The notes under the pieces: model-generated
What the model saw: the letters and a program-made list of their open reading frames with translations, nothing else
Told to the model about the DNA's origin: nothing
Databases searched by the model: none
Translations under genes and position numbers: made by a program
Assembly (NCBI GenBank): GCA_023079485.1
Contig: CM041083.1
Coordinates: 177,090,480-177,154,479 of the forward strand
DNA from: Archilochus colubris
Lineage: Eukaryota; Chordata; Aves; Apodiformes; Trochilidae
Direction: 5' to 3'
Length of the DNA stretch: 64,000 nt
In this document: in pieces, positions 1 to 13,427 of the stretch
Numbering within the stretch: position 1 is the stretch's first letter
Layout: the number at the start of each line of letters is the position of its first letter

Positions 1-1102
1 TTAGTTAAATATTTTAGTCTAAACATAAATACAATAAACATTTCCAAAGTGAATATGTTTAGTATGTCAGTAGTCATCTTGAAATTAGCTCTTTTGTTTT
101 ATCTCTAAGCATTTTCCAGCAAATTTCTCCTACATCAAATTAACTGTGACCTTCCCCATTATCTAAATAAAACAGACATCTGATCAAATACTGAAGTGGT
201 ACCTTTGGTGGCTCTTTCAGCATCTCAAACTTACCTATCCTTGCAGTGGGAATCATGGGTGGAGGACACCAGTGGGGGAGGTGGTTGATACTGACCCAGA
301 TTTCAGCAGTTTTGTTGCTGAATCCAAGGAGTCCCAAAGGCAATCAAATGTACCAGAATAAATCAGTGAAGTTCTGATGTCTGAGGTACATTTGTAATGG
401 AGGTGAATTAATTTATTGTAGCATTAGCACAGGTTTTAATTTACTGAATGTACAGATGATTTATATATATGTATGTATTTTTCTTTATATGCTGCCCAGT
501 ATTAGTGACTTTCATGAAAAAAGGTGTTCTACAGTATTATTGACTGGCATGGTTTTCTAGAGTTTTAGCTGAATATGCTTTTTTACTTAAATAGCAGCCC
601 AATATATTAAGATTTTGCAGTGAGTTTAGTTTATGTTAGGCAATTAATAGCATTTCTAGGGAGCATCAATAACAGTTTTGAAGTAGAATTTCCTGAGGAG
701 TATTTAAATGGTTTTCCAGCAACTTAGAACATTCTGAATTTCATTCATGATATTTCAGGTATTGCAGTTTTAATGGACTTGCAGTTTATTGACTTTTTTA
801 GTAAGGTCCAAGATTGTCTTATATTGTCTCTTTTTTTTTTTTTTCCACTGAAATATCCTTAAAGTTTAAAATATAGTGTGATGTGACAATGATGTTGATG
901 TGTCACCATTTCTTCTTTCTTCACTTCTTGTCTTTTCAAGAGCACAACATAATTCCCTTCACAGCCTCTTGCCTCTTTTTGCCTGCCCCAGTCTGGTTTT
1001 ATTTCCGCATTTAAAGTCCTTCTCTTTTAACTTGGGGAAAAGTGCATACAGAAATTTTTTTCCTCTTCTTATCCCCAACTTTTCTTCACTTACTTTATAC
1101 AT
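1..1102. other. AT-rich unique DNA, no gene seen
   Basis: No recognisable exon, repeat family or RNA gene. A poly-T run lies at about 831-844. The short open frames here (67 and 70 codons) have low-complexity, Phe/Leu/Ser-rich translations typical of AT-rich noncoding DNA. Confidence 0.6.
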
Positions 1103-1240
1103 AGGATCATAGAATCATAGACTGTCAGGTTGGAAGGGACCTCAAGAATTATCTGGTCCAGCCCTTCCAATATTGTTTATATCAGATGTTTCACCACCTT
1201 GTCAAGCTCAAGCTTAAATCTCTCCAAACTGTCTGTTGTC
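1103..1240 (-). mobile_element. CR1 LINE, 3'-end fragment
   Basis: Reading the minus strand, the sequence ends in the CR1 3' terminus: a tandem TCATAGAATCATAG block on the plus strand, then GGTTGGAAGGGACCTC and a degenerate ATCTGGTCCAGCCC. Only the last ~140 bp of the element are present, so it is strongly 5'-truncated, as is usual for CR1. The left edge is clear; the right edge fades into AT-rich DNA near 1240. No coding part remains. Confidence 0.85.
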
Positions 1241-4200
1241 TTCTATATAGAAATTAGTAAATATTTTAAAGAAAATAGGAGAGAAAAAAAGAACAATGAG
1301 ACATCCTTTGCTCAACACAAGAAGTAAAAATTGTTCCATTGACATCATGCATTGTGGGACTTGTGAATACAGAGATTCACCTTTGGTATAAACTCTTTCA
1401 GCATCAATAAAGTCGTATCAGCTTCCTGTAGCTTAGGTACTATCCTGGTGGTCCCAGAGTGAAATATCAATCTTTTAATGAAAAAAAGATTCCCATATAT
1501 CCAGGGGATTTGTTTCAAAATTTTCTGAGAACCAGAAAGATAATTTTTACTTCCATAGACTTTGGCCTGTCTTAACTTTCAGATATTACCAAATCCCACC
1601 AGGAATGTCAGGGCAAGGCTGCCACACATTTGCCAGTGACCTTTATCCCCATAAAATAAGGGAAGCTGAAATTAAGAATTGGAATGGAATTATGCACTAA
1701 TAGTAAAAAGGTAAATGAATAACCCTTTATCCAGGCAGCTTCAATACTGTAATATGATTTGAGATACCTTCACAACAGTTTCTAGGTGTATATATGTAGG
1801 ATTCTTTAAAATGCATTTAAGATTTAAAGAAAAATTATGCACCCACAGTTTCAAGATGAAGCAATATTCACAGGCATGAAACTCTACATAGAATAACTAT
1901 TATTAATTTTTAGTAAAGCAAATTTTTTTATTAAAGTGACACTTGAAAGGTAGTGTTTGGGAAAACAAAGTTAATACTAGCTTGCCTATTTCCAAACTGA
2001 ATTTTGCAGGTATCTGAAAAATTTTCTGAGGTCTCTGTCTTTCTTTCATAAATAATATCTTGAAGTTCTCTGGGTTTTGAAAAATGAACTGTGGATAACA
2101 GTTAAAAATTGCTAAAAAGTTTTGTGTTGCTTGTGCCTTTACAGCTTCCAGTGCACAGCTTCTTTTCATGCCAGAGGGTGATTTTTTTTTCTTTTCATCT
2201 CCTTTTGTAGGCATTATCAGTGTTATTTAATGATGTAATTGGGGAATGGTGATTTAGCTAAAACAACTAGCAGCACATGCAGAAAAAAAAATACTGATCC
2301 TCTGGAGGTGGAAATACCTTTTATTAAATCATGGTGAAAAATACCTTATCTGGTTTTCATGCTACACCTCACAAAAATGATGAAAATTCCTCACACATTT
2401 TCTTCTTAACATCATTTTCAGTTTCTCTGGGAGGTTATATAGCTGTTAAGTCTGACTTTCTTATGCATTGTCTCTAACACAATTTCGAACTGTCAACAAA
2501 GGCAGATTAGCCATTGTAGAAAGACTAAAGAGCTTAATTTCTCTGTCTTGTTTTCAGCCTGCTACCTGACAGTTTCATTTGGTATGGAGTGGTTCTGTTA
2601 TTGTGAAGAGAAATAAATAATCTTTCCTTATTCACCATTTCTTAATTATTTAAAAGTTACTTATTTAAGGCTACTATTTTATACTCGTAGCTTAATGTCA
2701 TGTTCCTTTAAAATTTTTAGTATTATGTCATGTCTCAATGTTCTCTTTTCTACTCTGAATGATCCAAGTCTATTTGGTTTGACATCCATTTCAATGATAT
2801 GTTCATTCAGGTTTCCTTTATTTGTAATTTTTCCAGTTCTCCTATGTCATAGTAGAGATTATGACCTGTGGATCCATACGTATAATTGCTGATAGCTAGT
2901 ACCTCTCTAAAAATATTTGAATAGAGGTACTTTTCCCTGTATCTGTTATTTTGTACTAATCCCATCAAAGTCAGGACACCAGTCTGATCAGACAGTGGCT
3001 GTAAGTCTGGGCACCAGTTCCAGAATTTACCAAATTTGGCTGTTCAAAGCAGAGGCAAAGGTTCAGGGGCTGGAAAATCAAGGACACAGACGACCACATC
3101 TCTTCAGGTATCCCTTCTCTCCCTGCAGACTCCACCATCTGTGTTCTGCAGAGATCCTGGCAGGGATGGAGCAGAACTGTAGGAAAACCAACCTGCAGAA
3201 AGGAACTGAAAACACTCTGCTGCCTTATGTGTTGAAGTGGATGATATCTACTGTGTGCATCTGGATTTAGATTGTTCTCAGAGTCAAAAGAGAAGGTGGG
3301 CTGCATGCTGCATAGAGGACATGCTAATTAAGAAAAATGTAAGGAGAATTTTTATTTTTTTTTTTTAAATCACAGCTAAACAAATAAAGCAGAACATTAT
3401 AGCAACTACTAGATAGAGAGGTGAGTGACCTTGAAGTTCCCACTGTGTGGTCACAAGAAGCCCATACCTACTACTTGCACAGAAATAAATCCATACAGCT
3501 TAGGCACAGTAAGCTCCACTTGCTGTGTTAGCCCCTGGAGTCTTCTGGCAATGTTTCTACAGATCATGAATCACATGAACTAGAACTCCATCCAGTGCTT
3601 CACTTGCTCATGGGTCTATAGAAAACACCAAACTGCCACAATGGGCTTCAGCATATAGGTCCTATTAAAAGGGGTGGTGCTGATTTTGCCATTGGAATTC
3701 AAACAGTTCCCATTCAGCCATCTGAAAAACACAGCAGCAATGAATCGTTGAAATGATTTTATATCCCTTGAGCATCACCTCACAGGTAAGAGTGTATCTG
3801 GTTCCTATTTCATGTAGGCTGTACTGTTTTGTGTAAACTGCAGACTATATGGCTATTATAGACTTGTCTGGTAAGCTTAATGTATCTGTAGGAACACCAT
3901 GATTTACTTGAAAGATGGGTAATACTCTTTTTGATTTGAGTGGTCGTGTTGAGCCCACAGGCAAAACAAGCTGCACATCTTGTCTGTGCCAGCAATGATA
4001 TCTACCCTATTGCATCTGTGCTGTGTTCAATGATACTGGATGAGGTTATCTTCATGACAGTTCTGCAAATGGGTAGCTTTGTTTCCCAAATTGGTTTTCC
4101 AGGATTCTTGCTTTGTTTGTTTCCAGAGTGTCTTGCCACCCATTACCTGAACAGACAATCCAATGTCCTTCTTCCACTTGTACCTTCCTGTGACAGCAAC

Positions 4201-6474
4201 CTCCATTTCCAGAAAGAATCACACTGTGGAAATAGGAACCAAATTAGCTTTTCATGGCTTATCCAAATGGCCCTGTGCACAACAAAGCTTTTGTGCCCAT
4301 TGAGGTAATGACATGTTGCCAGCCTGATACTGACCCATCACAGTGTTCTTCTAACCTAGAAGTGTTGCAGAGTGGATGCATCCCACCAGCATTCTGCCTG
4401 CAAAGTAATGATGGTCCAGCTGGAATGTGTCCTGCACTTCAGACAACAGGAAAGATCCAAGTTGAGGATATTCTGGGCTACTGGTCAGATAGTGACTGAG
4501 ACATGTTGACATTTGTAAAATGCTGATCTGCAAAAAGAAGAAGAAAGTTTTCAGTCTGCTTGACTTCCACTGCATTTCATGGCCTGAAAAAATATCCATA
4601 GGAATAGAAAAGTCCTGCATGTATGGAAAATGATGTACTTCATATGGACAGAGAGGAAGACAGTAGGAAAGCTGGAGGGAGGATGTGATAGGGCTGGTAT
4701 AAAGGTGCTATTAGGTCTGCAGAGTGAACACAACAGGGAGAGCTGACACTCAACCTGTGAAAATCCAAGTGGTAAAATCTCAGCACTCGCCTACAGCAGC
4801 AATGGTAATGCAGATATAGTAACTCCCGTGGGAGCTGGAGCAGACTAGTTTTTTTATGTAAGTGTAAACTGAAGCTTTTAAAAATAGTCACAGATAATGT
4901 TTTCAGAACATGAATAAGTAATGAAGTGGATCAATTAACAGAAATACTATCAGTATAAATGGTAGGAGAAGAAATTAGGGCACAGAGGTTTTTTTCAAAA
5001 TAAGCCTTGGACTTGCTTATTAAATATGTGCACAAGCTGTTGCTGAAGGACTGGACATTAACACAAATCTACTCAAATACTCTATTTTCAGGTGCAATCC
5101 ACTACATGTGAACCACTGCACAGGATTTCATGGATTCCATTAGCCTGTCAGCAAAGGAGCAGAGAGTCAACTGTGTAAATTGCCTTAAGTCAATAGTGAT
5201 GGCAGTCAGGCCTCAAGAATGTAACTGAGATTTAAATAATGCCTGTGATAACAGTGTCCATGGTTTTGTGGGGGCCGTCTGCACCAGAAGCCCACACTAA
5301 TAGGACATTTTTTTATCTTTGCCTGAAAAACATAATAATTCTCAAGCTCTATGTTTATTGAAATAAAGGTCAAAATGACGCAAATATGCTAAAGAACAAA
5401 ATATGACTCACTGGGGTTAGAAGGCAATAGAAGCTTACTTTTGTTGAAAAACCCTGAAAAATAAAAACAAATTAAAGGACAACTCAGAGCATCACAAGTC
5501 AACAACTGAGATAGTGCTATGTAACATCCCCTCAGACCTTGCTTTTTGAGCAAGTCTGCTGTAGCTTCAGCCTGAAGAATACAGAAGAAGCAGCTTTCAT
5601 TCACCCCTCCTACACTGTGTGGGACTGTCAAATGACAGCCCTTGAAAGTAATCATTATTGTGACATAACAAAAGGTTTTTTATTTTTAAAAAAAGGAAAG
5701 CAGCCATTAACAACTTATTCAAGTTGATATTTCTTCTGTTGTCCTCTTAGTGTTGCCTCCTCTATGTCAAATACGAAAATTCTTGAATTAAAGAATGCTT
5801 TAAGGTACAAGTTTCACTTTGAACATTTTTTTTACTGAACTCTTTTCCCACTTGCTGGAAAACTGAAATCAGTTTGTGTAAATGTCTAGAATGAAAAAAA
5901 AGCACAGCTTGTACCCATTTTACAATTCTGATTATCTAACACCCACATTTATTAAATATACCCTTTATTTAAAGACAGGCTTGATTTTTTTAAATGTCTT
6001 TAAGTTCAGATTGAATTTCAGCAATAGAAATGGCTTTTTTTTATTACAAAAAATTAAATTTTTCTTAGAAGAAATTATTCAATAATCAGGTTTTGTTAAC
6101 AGGGTAAAAGCTTTCTGTACTTTTCATGCCACTAAGAAAAGACAAGAATAGATCTAAGTTCCCTTCTAACATGTATTTATTCTCTTCTTATATTCAAAAT
6201 GTGCTCAAAATTCTAACATTTTGGGTTTTCCAAAAGGTTTCCTGACAGCCCTGTTTTGCAGTACAGGTACATCAGGCCATCTGGAACAATTTTTGATACT
6301 CACATGAATTAGTCACTGGGTAGAATAAATTATTATTTAACATGAGACAAAAGGTAAGAATTTATTCCCCACTAGAGATTTGTTCACTTGTATCCCAATA
6401 TAGAGTTGGGCTCTCCTCTCCTATATTTTTACTGTAACCAAAGCCTCAATTTCAAATTCATGTTCACTTCACCA
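1241..6474. other. Unique AT-rich DNA, no gene seen
   Basis: No recognisable repeat or gene. Overlapping open frames at 3940-4308 (+, 122 codons) and 4254-4499 (+, 81 codons) are the longest in the stretch, but their translations match no family I know and no splice or promoter context supports them. A T-rich run lies near 3352-3366. The part at 2.9-4.5 kb is slightly less AT-rich than its surroundings and may hold an old repeat too decayed to name. Confidence 0.5.
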
Positions 6475-7044
6475 TCAGGTCCAGGGAAGTGATTCTGCCC
6501 ATGTACTCAGCGCTGGTGCGGCCACACCTCGAGTCCTGTGTCCAGTTCTGGGCCCCTCAGGAAGTTCAGGAAGGAGATTGAGGTGCTGGAGCAGGTCCAG
6601 AGAAGAGCAAGGAGGCTGTGAAGGGATCCAGCAGAATTCCTGTGAGGAGAGGCTGAGGGAGCTGGGGGTGTTCAGCCTGGAGGAGAGGAGGATCAGGGGA
6701 GACCTCATCACTCTCTACAACTACCTGAAAGGAGGTTGTAGCCAGGTGGGGGTTGGTCTCTTTTCCCAGATGACTTTCAACAAGACAAGAGGGCACGGTC
6801 TTAAGTTGTGCCAGGGGAAGTTTAGGTTGGATATTAGAAAGAATTTCTTTATGGAGAGGGTGATCAGGCATTGGAATGGGCTGCCCAGTGAGGTAGTGGA
6901 TTCTCCATCCCTGGAGATATTTAAAAAGAGACTGGATATGGCACTCAGTGCCGTAATCTAGCAACCGCAACGGTGGTTCAAGGGTTGGACTCGATGATCT
7001 GTGAGGTCCCTTCCAACCCAGCCAGTTTTATGATTCTATGATTC
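6475..7044 (+). mobile_element. CR1 LINE, 5'-truncated, with 3' extension downstream
   Basis: The element starts inside the C-terminal part of ORF2 (sequence coding the VxPHLE..VQFW-type region) and runs to a full CR1 3' end at 7021-7044 with a double ATTCTATG-type tail. The coding remnant is interrupted: near 6610-6645 the reading is scrambled relative to other CR1s. From about 6578 to 6961 a 127-codon frame is open by chance of preserved coding sequence ([27 protein letters not shown]). The part from ~6705 to 7044 is about 95% identical by eye to the minus-strand CR1 at 50635-51148, while the upstream part is much more divergent. It is followed directly by the 142-bp segment annotated next. 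Confidence 0.92.
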
Positions 7045-7186
7045 AGTAGAACCCTTTAAAATGCTTGTTTAACAGCTGATAACACTAGCGGAGCCTGAAA
7101 GTACACGTAAGTATTTTCTTGTATAGGGTTATGCCCAGTCACATCCTGTGTTTTCGTACTTGGCAGAACAAAGACTCAAACCACAG
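7045..7186 (+). repeat. 142-bp non-CR1 segment shared with 50493-50634
   Basis: This segment follows the CR1 tail and does not resemble any CR1 3' untranslated region I know. Its reverse complement occurs at 50493-50634, again immediately after a CR1 tail, with 6 substitutions in 142 positions and no gap (five are transitions, two at CpG). Homology stops at the CACAG at 7182-7186; beyond it this copy runs into unrelated DNA with no CR1-type tail. It has no visible A/B boxes, so a tRNA-derived SINE is not supported. It most likely travelled with CR1 (3' transduction or captured 3' end). Confidence 0.8.
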
Positions 7187-10100
7187 TTACTGGCATAAAT
7201 TTTGTTTATACTGTTCTCAGTGGCTTAATCTGATTTCAATTATTTTATGTACATATTTTATATACATATACATTGATAACACTAGAGTTCATCCAATATG
7301 GAGAATGATGACAGAGATATCAAATTCCCATGACCCTAACACCATATTCCTGGTTTAGATCACTTTAAATCACGTGGGCTGTGGGCAGAGTTTCTTTGGT
7401 GCCACACAGGTCCTTCTGAGACAGCTGTAGGACTCTGTAGGTGCTTTTAATCACACTCAGCTCTAACACAGTTCTGAAGGTCCATTTTTCTTGAAGACTC
7501 CTTCAGGGCAATGCTGGTTGTCCCTTCAGAAGAGCATCATACATGTTATATACATGTTATGTCCTCTCCTGCACCAACACCATGGGTAGATGGCCCAAGG
7601 AGTGTGCGAACGGGCTTTTCATAGCCTCCACTACCTAAAGAAGTCCTTCATCCTTGATGTCTCTTATTTAGCTCAATAGTGGCAAAATTACATGGGTAAC
7701 CTTGTGAACTCCAGAGGTCCTCTGAGGTTAACTTTTTCTGTACAACCTTGCTATGTAAAATCCATAATTATCTGGGTTGCTTTCTGAGGAACATCAGTCC
7801 ATAGTAAACCTAACAAAAGTTGTGATTTGGGTATATTGGTATGATTTGTTCACCTAAAATACTTGTACATTTCACTGCTGTGGACAAGTTATCATAAGGG
7901 GCAGATTTTTTATTCCTTTGTGGAAGCTCTCATCTCAAAAAAAAAAAATCAAAATACATTTAGATTCACTTTCCTCTTCACCTGTACTATAAGTGCTGAA
8001 TTGATTTCAAAACATGTTTATCTTCCTCTTATTTTGATGTAAGGATACTTTGATTTAGCTATAGTTCTTTCTCATTGTTAACTTCAGCTTTTCTGAAAAA
8101 GATTCCCTTTATCAAAAGGGAAAAATTAGTAAAATTCTGTAATCTGCATCTGTTGTGGAGGTGGACAGAGCTTTAATTCTGGATGGGTGAAGAGGCAGAT
8201 TTGTTAATTTAATATTATGTTGAATTGACATGACAGTGTTGTAGGACCTCATTACCAGCTGCTTGACAAAGACAGAGCAAAAAGGCTTTTGCTTCAGAGA
8301 CCTTATAATTTAACCTAAGAATTTCTACAGTCATCTCCTGTCCTGCCCAACAGATGACTAGAGTCTGGGGCAGTTCTTTAAATTGCCATACTGAGAGAAG
8401 AGTATTATCAAGAAACAGGTTTTAGTTCACCAAGGATTAAAAACAAGTCAAGCACCATGTACAATTCAACAATATTTTCCTTCCTCAGGTTACTCTTAAA
8501 TTTGTACTTAGAGAATGTATTGGAAGTGCACACAAACAAGGCCTCTGTGTAACAGCACCTACTTCCCAGGGAAACTCTTAGGTATCCTGACATATATTGT
8601 GTGACCCGTGTTAACACTGTCAAATACTTCCACTTATTTATTCCTTCATTACTTCATTCTTTATTTTGTTTGCTTGTAAAAGATAATTCCCTGTGTGGAA
8701 AGTATTGACAGACTTAGAGGCAGAAAGACTGGAGTCTTCCCTTTGTCCCTGTAAAGGGCATGATGCAATGAGCAGATGAGTTTCCACTATTGAGCTTTTG
8801 TGTTTCATGTCAGATCTATGAAGTTAAGTACACAAGGTCAGAAGGTTTGTTTCCACACAGGCAGATGTAATTCTATTCATTTCAAATCATCACCCACACT
8901 TGCATTTTGGTCTGAGAATACCAGGACTGATTAGATGAGATGTCAACTGAGTTGTGGTCAGCCATCTGCAGGAAGCCAACTTGATATTATTCATTTGATG
9001 AATGCAATTGAAGTCAAACGGGGACTTCCAGGCATTTGAAGGTAAGCTGCATTAGAAAATGCAGGAAATCAAAGTGTAGGAAATCAAAGACAGTCTGAAA
9101 ATCACTCCTAAAGTCATTGCTTGTCAGGATGAAGTGAGGGCCAGCTGTGCTGAAGGGGCAGGGGAACTGTGAGTTGAGAATCACTGTAAGGTGGGCAAGG
9201 GCAAAACTATTCCAAGTCAGGGCTGTCCCACTGCCTCCAAGCCAGAAGTGCAGAGCAGCTTTTTGATATCCATCATCACAGACCATCATCAGTCAGACAC
9301 AGAGCAGTGTTCACCCAGCAAATCTACAATGATGAGGGAGGTCCAAGATGAAGCCACAGACTCATTGAAGAGGTGCAGGATCAGAGTAAAAATCAGAGAG
9401 GTACAAGAGACACTTCCACAGCCTTGTTTTACTCTAGTCCCTCTGTCTTGTTTTTCTTCATCAAACACTTAGGAATCAATTATTCTACTCTCAATTTAAG
9501 ACTTTTGGTTGTCTTGTTTTCATTTCTGTGAGGGGATTTTTTCAATATTTTGGTTTAGGAGTCAAATGGAAAATGTAATTATTCTTACATCTTTAATCCT
9601 TACGGCTTTGTTGCACACATAGGATTGTGAATGAGCGAGGTAGTCAGGAGATAGATAAAAAATTAATAGTATAAAGTATCCATTACCTTTTACATGGTCT
9701 GTTCTTTTGGAAGTAGAAGTTGCAAGGTGAGTGGATGAAACTTAGTTCAATTTTCTAAACTTGTTTTTCCTTGCATAATGAAATTTCCAGGTCAGAGGGA
9801 AGAAAAAAATCTCATAACGACAGGTCTGAAATAAGGGATTGTAGAGGTAAAACATTTTGTAGAATATAGACTCAAAGAATAGGAGACCAGAAGGAGCCAC
9901 TAAAATCCTGTATTCTGACTTTTCATGTAGCTTGGGCAAAACCGTCCTTTTAGCAAAAAAACCCAGTCCTTTTAGTAAAAAAGAAAAAGCAGTTAAAGAT
10001 TACGTATTTTCCATCTATTTAGAATTCACTACAGACTTAAACAGTTAAAAATTTGTAGCTTGTTAGTGAGTTAGAGAATCTTCTCATTTTTTATGTTTAC

Positions 10101-12862
10101 TTTCCCACACAGATTCTATAAACAGATTGATTTATCCTTGAACCTGCTTTTTGATAAGCAAAATAGAGTGAGTTATAAAGCAGAGCTCTCAGACCTTCAA
10201 CGTTCATCATGGCTCCTCCTTAGTTCTATTTTTTCAGCACTCTCCTGGACACTGAGAGGAGAAGGGGTAATCCTCTCACATATGAAAACATAGTTTTCCA
10301 TCCTCATAATGGAAGCTTTCTTTTTTAATGTATCCTGGGATTGGTTCAGCCCTTTAGACAGTGTCAGTTTAGGCTCCTGTGCTCAAATTGTCCTCAAACT
10401 CTTTTCAGACTTCTACCTAAGTTCCAAGCCCCTCTCCTGGATGTGTAATCTGCATTCTTTTAATTCTTGGATATGAGTTTTTATTTATGCCTCTTGCTTT
10501 GCCTTTTGCCTATCTGAGCACTGCTTAACACCATGACAGACAGTAAATCTATCAGTCCTGTCAAAACTTTTCTGACTTATTCCTGCCTTCACTGCCTCTA
10601 AAGCAGCAAATGGAGTGGGAGACTCTCAGACATAAGCTAGAGAGAAGACAGCAAATGAGTCCCATACCTGAGCACCTCAGGTTTCTCCTGTTGTCCCTTA
10701 CCCAAAGCAGGTGGATATGGTTATTTTTGACAATAGCAGCAAAACCTTTCTTTTGTTAGTGATAGACATTGTCAACCTAAAGGTTTGAGGTACAGAGAAT
10801 GGCTATAAAGGAAGAGGATTCCACTTTTATCGAGAGCCCGGGAACTTGTTTGTAGCATTAATATGGATGATAGATAGAAGGACATTTTGCCTGTGTATAG
10901 ACTATGAGATAATGATAATTTAAATATGCAACCCAGGTGCATTAAGCTGCATGAGTCACAGACTGTGAATAAGCAGAACTTTTTTTGACCTTGAAGACTG
11001 CAGGATTTGGTTCTGAACTGTTAATCAATCTTCATTAAAAGCTTGTTCTTGTACCTTCCTGTGTATCCTAGTTCAAAACCTGAAGTGTTTAAGAACCAGT
11101 TCAAATGTAAGCACACAAGGAGTGCCAGTGCTGTCTGGGGGACTTTATCTGTCATCCACGCATGAGTGGTTTTCTGGAGCAGAGGGAAAATGTTTAGCTT
11201 CTTGTAAGATCAAGTGCTACGAAAGTGCACAGCTCCCACTGATTTGTAAATTTAATTGCTCTTCAAAATATTTCTCTTCTGATACCAATTTTAGGACAGC
11301 TATTGATTTCACAGTTTTCAAAAGGTTTTCCTACTGCAATTATGATGGTACTTTCTTGTTCATCTGAACATAACATGAAATAGATATCTGCCAGAACAAG
11401 CATAAGTAGGTATTAGAGATCCTCATTACTTTGTCTATTAGCTCCCCTATATTACTATGTGGAAAATGTATTCTGTTATAAATATCTTATAATGAAATGA
11501 CTTGCTAGTGTTTGATTAACCACATCATATTTTTTGGTTAAAAATTGATTGTACATGCTGGCACACTGCGTGCTGTTTTGTTACTTGCCTACAAGTGATT
11601 GTTCCTCAGGAAGTGAACATACTGTGTGCATATTTTTCCTTGGTAAACTCTGCCTTTTGAGATCTCCAGCACTGTAATCCCTTCCTTTCTACATTCTATG
11701 GATTAAGTTTTGTTTTCCAGCATAACAGACTTTAAATAACTTAATGACTAGGTGTCTGCGAAATCCCTTGTCTATATTATAAATAACAATACATAGTCCT
11801 GAGTGAACACTGAGAATGTAAATCAACATTATTCTTGTTGTTTATAATACCAGAAAAAAAACAACAAACCAGAACTGAATTACAGCCTTATCATCAGTCA
11901 TGAACCATGGAATCAATGGGTAACAGCAATGTATTGAAACTCATATGCTTTACAAAGGATCAGGAGTAGAAATAATAAAAAATGTGGTTTTGTAAAACTG
12001 CCCTTCACATGCAGGCTGAGTCATTGCTCCATCACATAGAAGAGAGAAGGAAGAAAAATCAAATCTGTATTTGATGTTAACTTGTTATTAGCTACTTACT
12101 GTAAAGATTCTACACTTGGCCTGACTGCTTGGAAGAGCTGCAAGGTGCCCACCATAGCAAAAGCCAGAAGTCCAGAGGAGTGGGAAGCCAGGGTCAAACC
12201 CCACTGATGAGCAAGGCTGGCTGGCATTCAGGTGTGAGGCAAGTGCAGCCTACAGGCCACTCTCAAAACACAGGGTGTATTTCCTATTTCACTCCATGTA
12301 TTGAAGCAGAAAATGATGAGATCCTGGTCCAAGAGGATCCAGCACAACACCTTTCTAACAGAGGAAATCCTTCACTGATGGTGATGAAGAGTCCAACTGG
12401 CCCCTTGCTGTGGTTACCAATCTATAAGATACCAGGTTGAGCATCCAACCTGAAGCCATTCTAATTTCAGCTCCTGCCTTGCTTTACTCCCAGATGTATT
12501 CACTGGCAGTGCCCTATTAGTCATATGAATAAGAAGAAATGCACTTGGGTCTATATGCAGCTTGCTTGTCTTTGATTAGCACATCCCACTAGAATCCAGC
12601 ATGGTTTTTATTTCTTTCTCATCCTTCTGAACCTGGTTCATTTTCTTAATTTTGCACTGGCCAAATTTACAGTACTTGAGGCCATTGTCATCCTTTCTAT
12701 ACACATAGTAGACACTATCTAATGATTTGCTATGAAATCATTTCCTCTTCTTGTCTCTGGAACCTCTGTTAGTAACTTTAAATGATCATTATTCATCCCT
12801 AGAGCAGGACTGATTTCTTTCTGTTGAGTTTTGGGGTTTTGGGTTTTTTTCGTTGTGTTGTG

Positions 12863-12894
<32 letters not shown>

Positions 12895-13427
12895 CGGGTC
12901 ACACCCCAGTTACTCCAAAGCTGAACTTTGTAACTACTATTTCTCATACATACTTTACCTAAAAAAGTGTAGTTGTGGTTTTATTTTAACCTGCTAACAA
13001 ATCAAACGACATCAGTGCTAAACACTAATGGGAATAAAATATTTAATTGTTTTAAAAATATCCCTGAAGTCTGCTGTGTGCAGTGTTTCAGCAAATATGA
13101 GGTACACAGAAAATAAAAAATGAAAGGGCTGGTGAGGGACGCTAAAGATGATGAAACCACAAAATTCAATGTGCATAGATCTAAGCCAGATTCCTAAACA
13201 CATATAGAGAGGACAGAATTGAAATTCAGAGGTTAAAAATAATGCTAAGGTATTTGACACTTCTGTCACTCTTAAGGCAGTTTCTGAATAGTGATTCTTG
13301 ATTTCTTGAGTGAGAATTTTTACTTCTGTGTTAAGCCCAGGTAAACTGAGGCCCTGACAATTATTTTGTCCAAGGTCAAACACTGAGTGATAGATAGCAG
13401 AAGAAGCAGCTCTATAAACTGAATCCC
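7187..13427. other. Unique AT-rich DNA with one GTTTT microsatellite
   Basis: No gene or named repeat seen apart from the (GTTTT)n tract listed separately. Small A-runs occur near 7937-7948. The open frames (for example 12129-12440 +, 103 codons, and 13018-13383 -, 121 codons) are unrecognised and have no supporting context. Confidence 0.5.
12862..12894 (+). repeat. (GTTTT)n microsatellite
   Basis: Six or so tandem GTTTT units, preceded from about 12825 by a G/T-only degenerate stretch (TTGGGGTTTTGGG then TTGTGTTGTG). Simple sequence; no gene function implied. Confidence 0.9.

Noticed and set aside
3940..4499. Two overlapping open frames (122 and 81 codons) as a possible gene
   Set aside because: Translations match no family I recognise, the frames overlap out of register, and there is no promoter, splice or conservation evidence available.
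7150..7186. Resemblance of CTCGGCAGAACA (second copy) to the start of U6 snRNA
   Set aside because: Only about a dozen bases agree and the rest of U6 is absent, so it is probably chance.
7119..7358. Shared MYRVMPSHILCF start of two short frames (here and 50336-50560) as a small protein family
   Set aside because: The identity comes from the duplicated 142-bp DNA segment; the frames diverge completely at its end and substitutions show no coding bias.
12825..12894. TTTTGGGG-like words suggesting telomere-type repeats
   Set aside because: The run is short and changes to (GTTTT)n; vertebrate telomeric TTAGGG units are absent.
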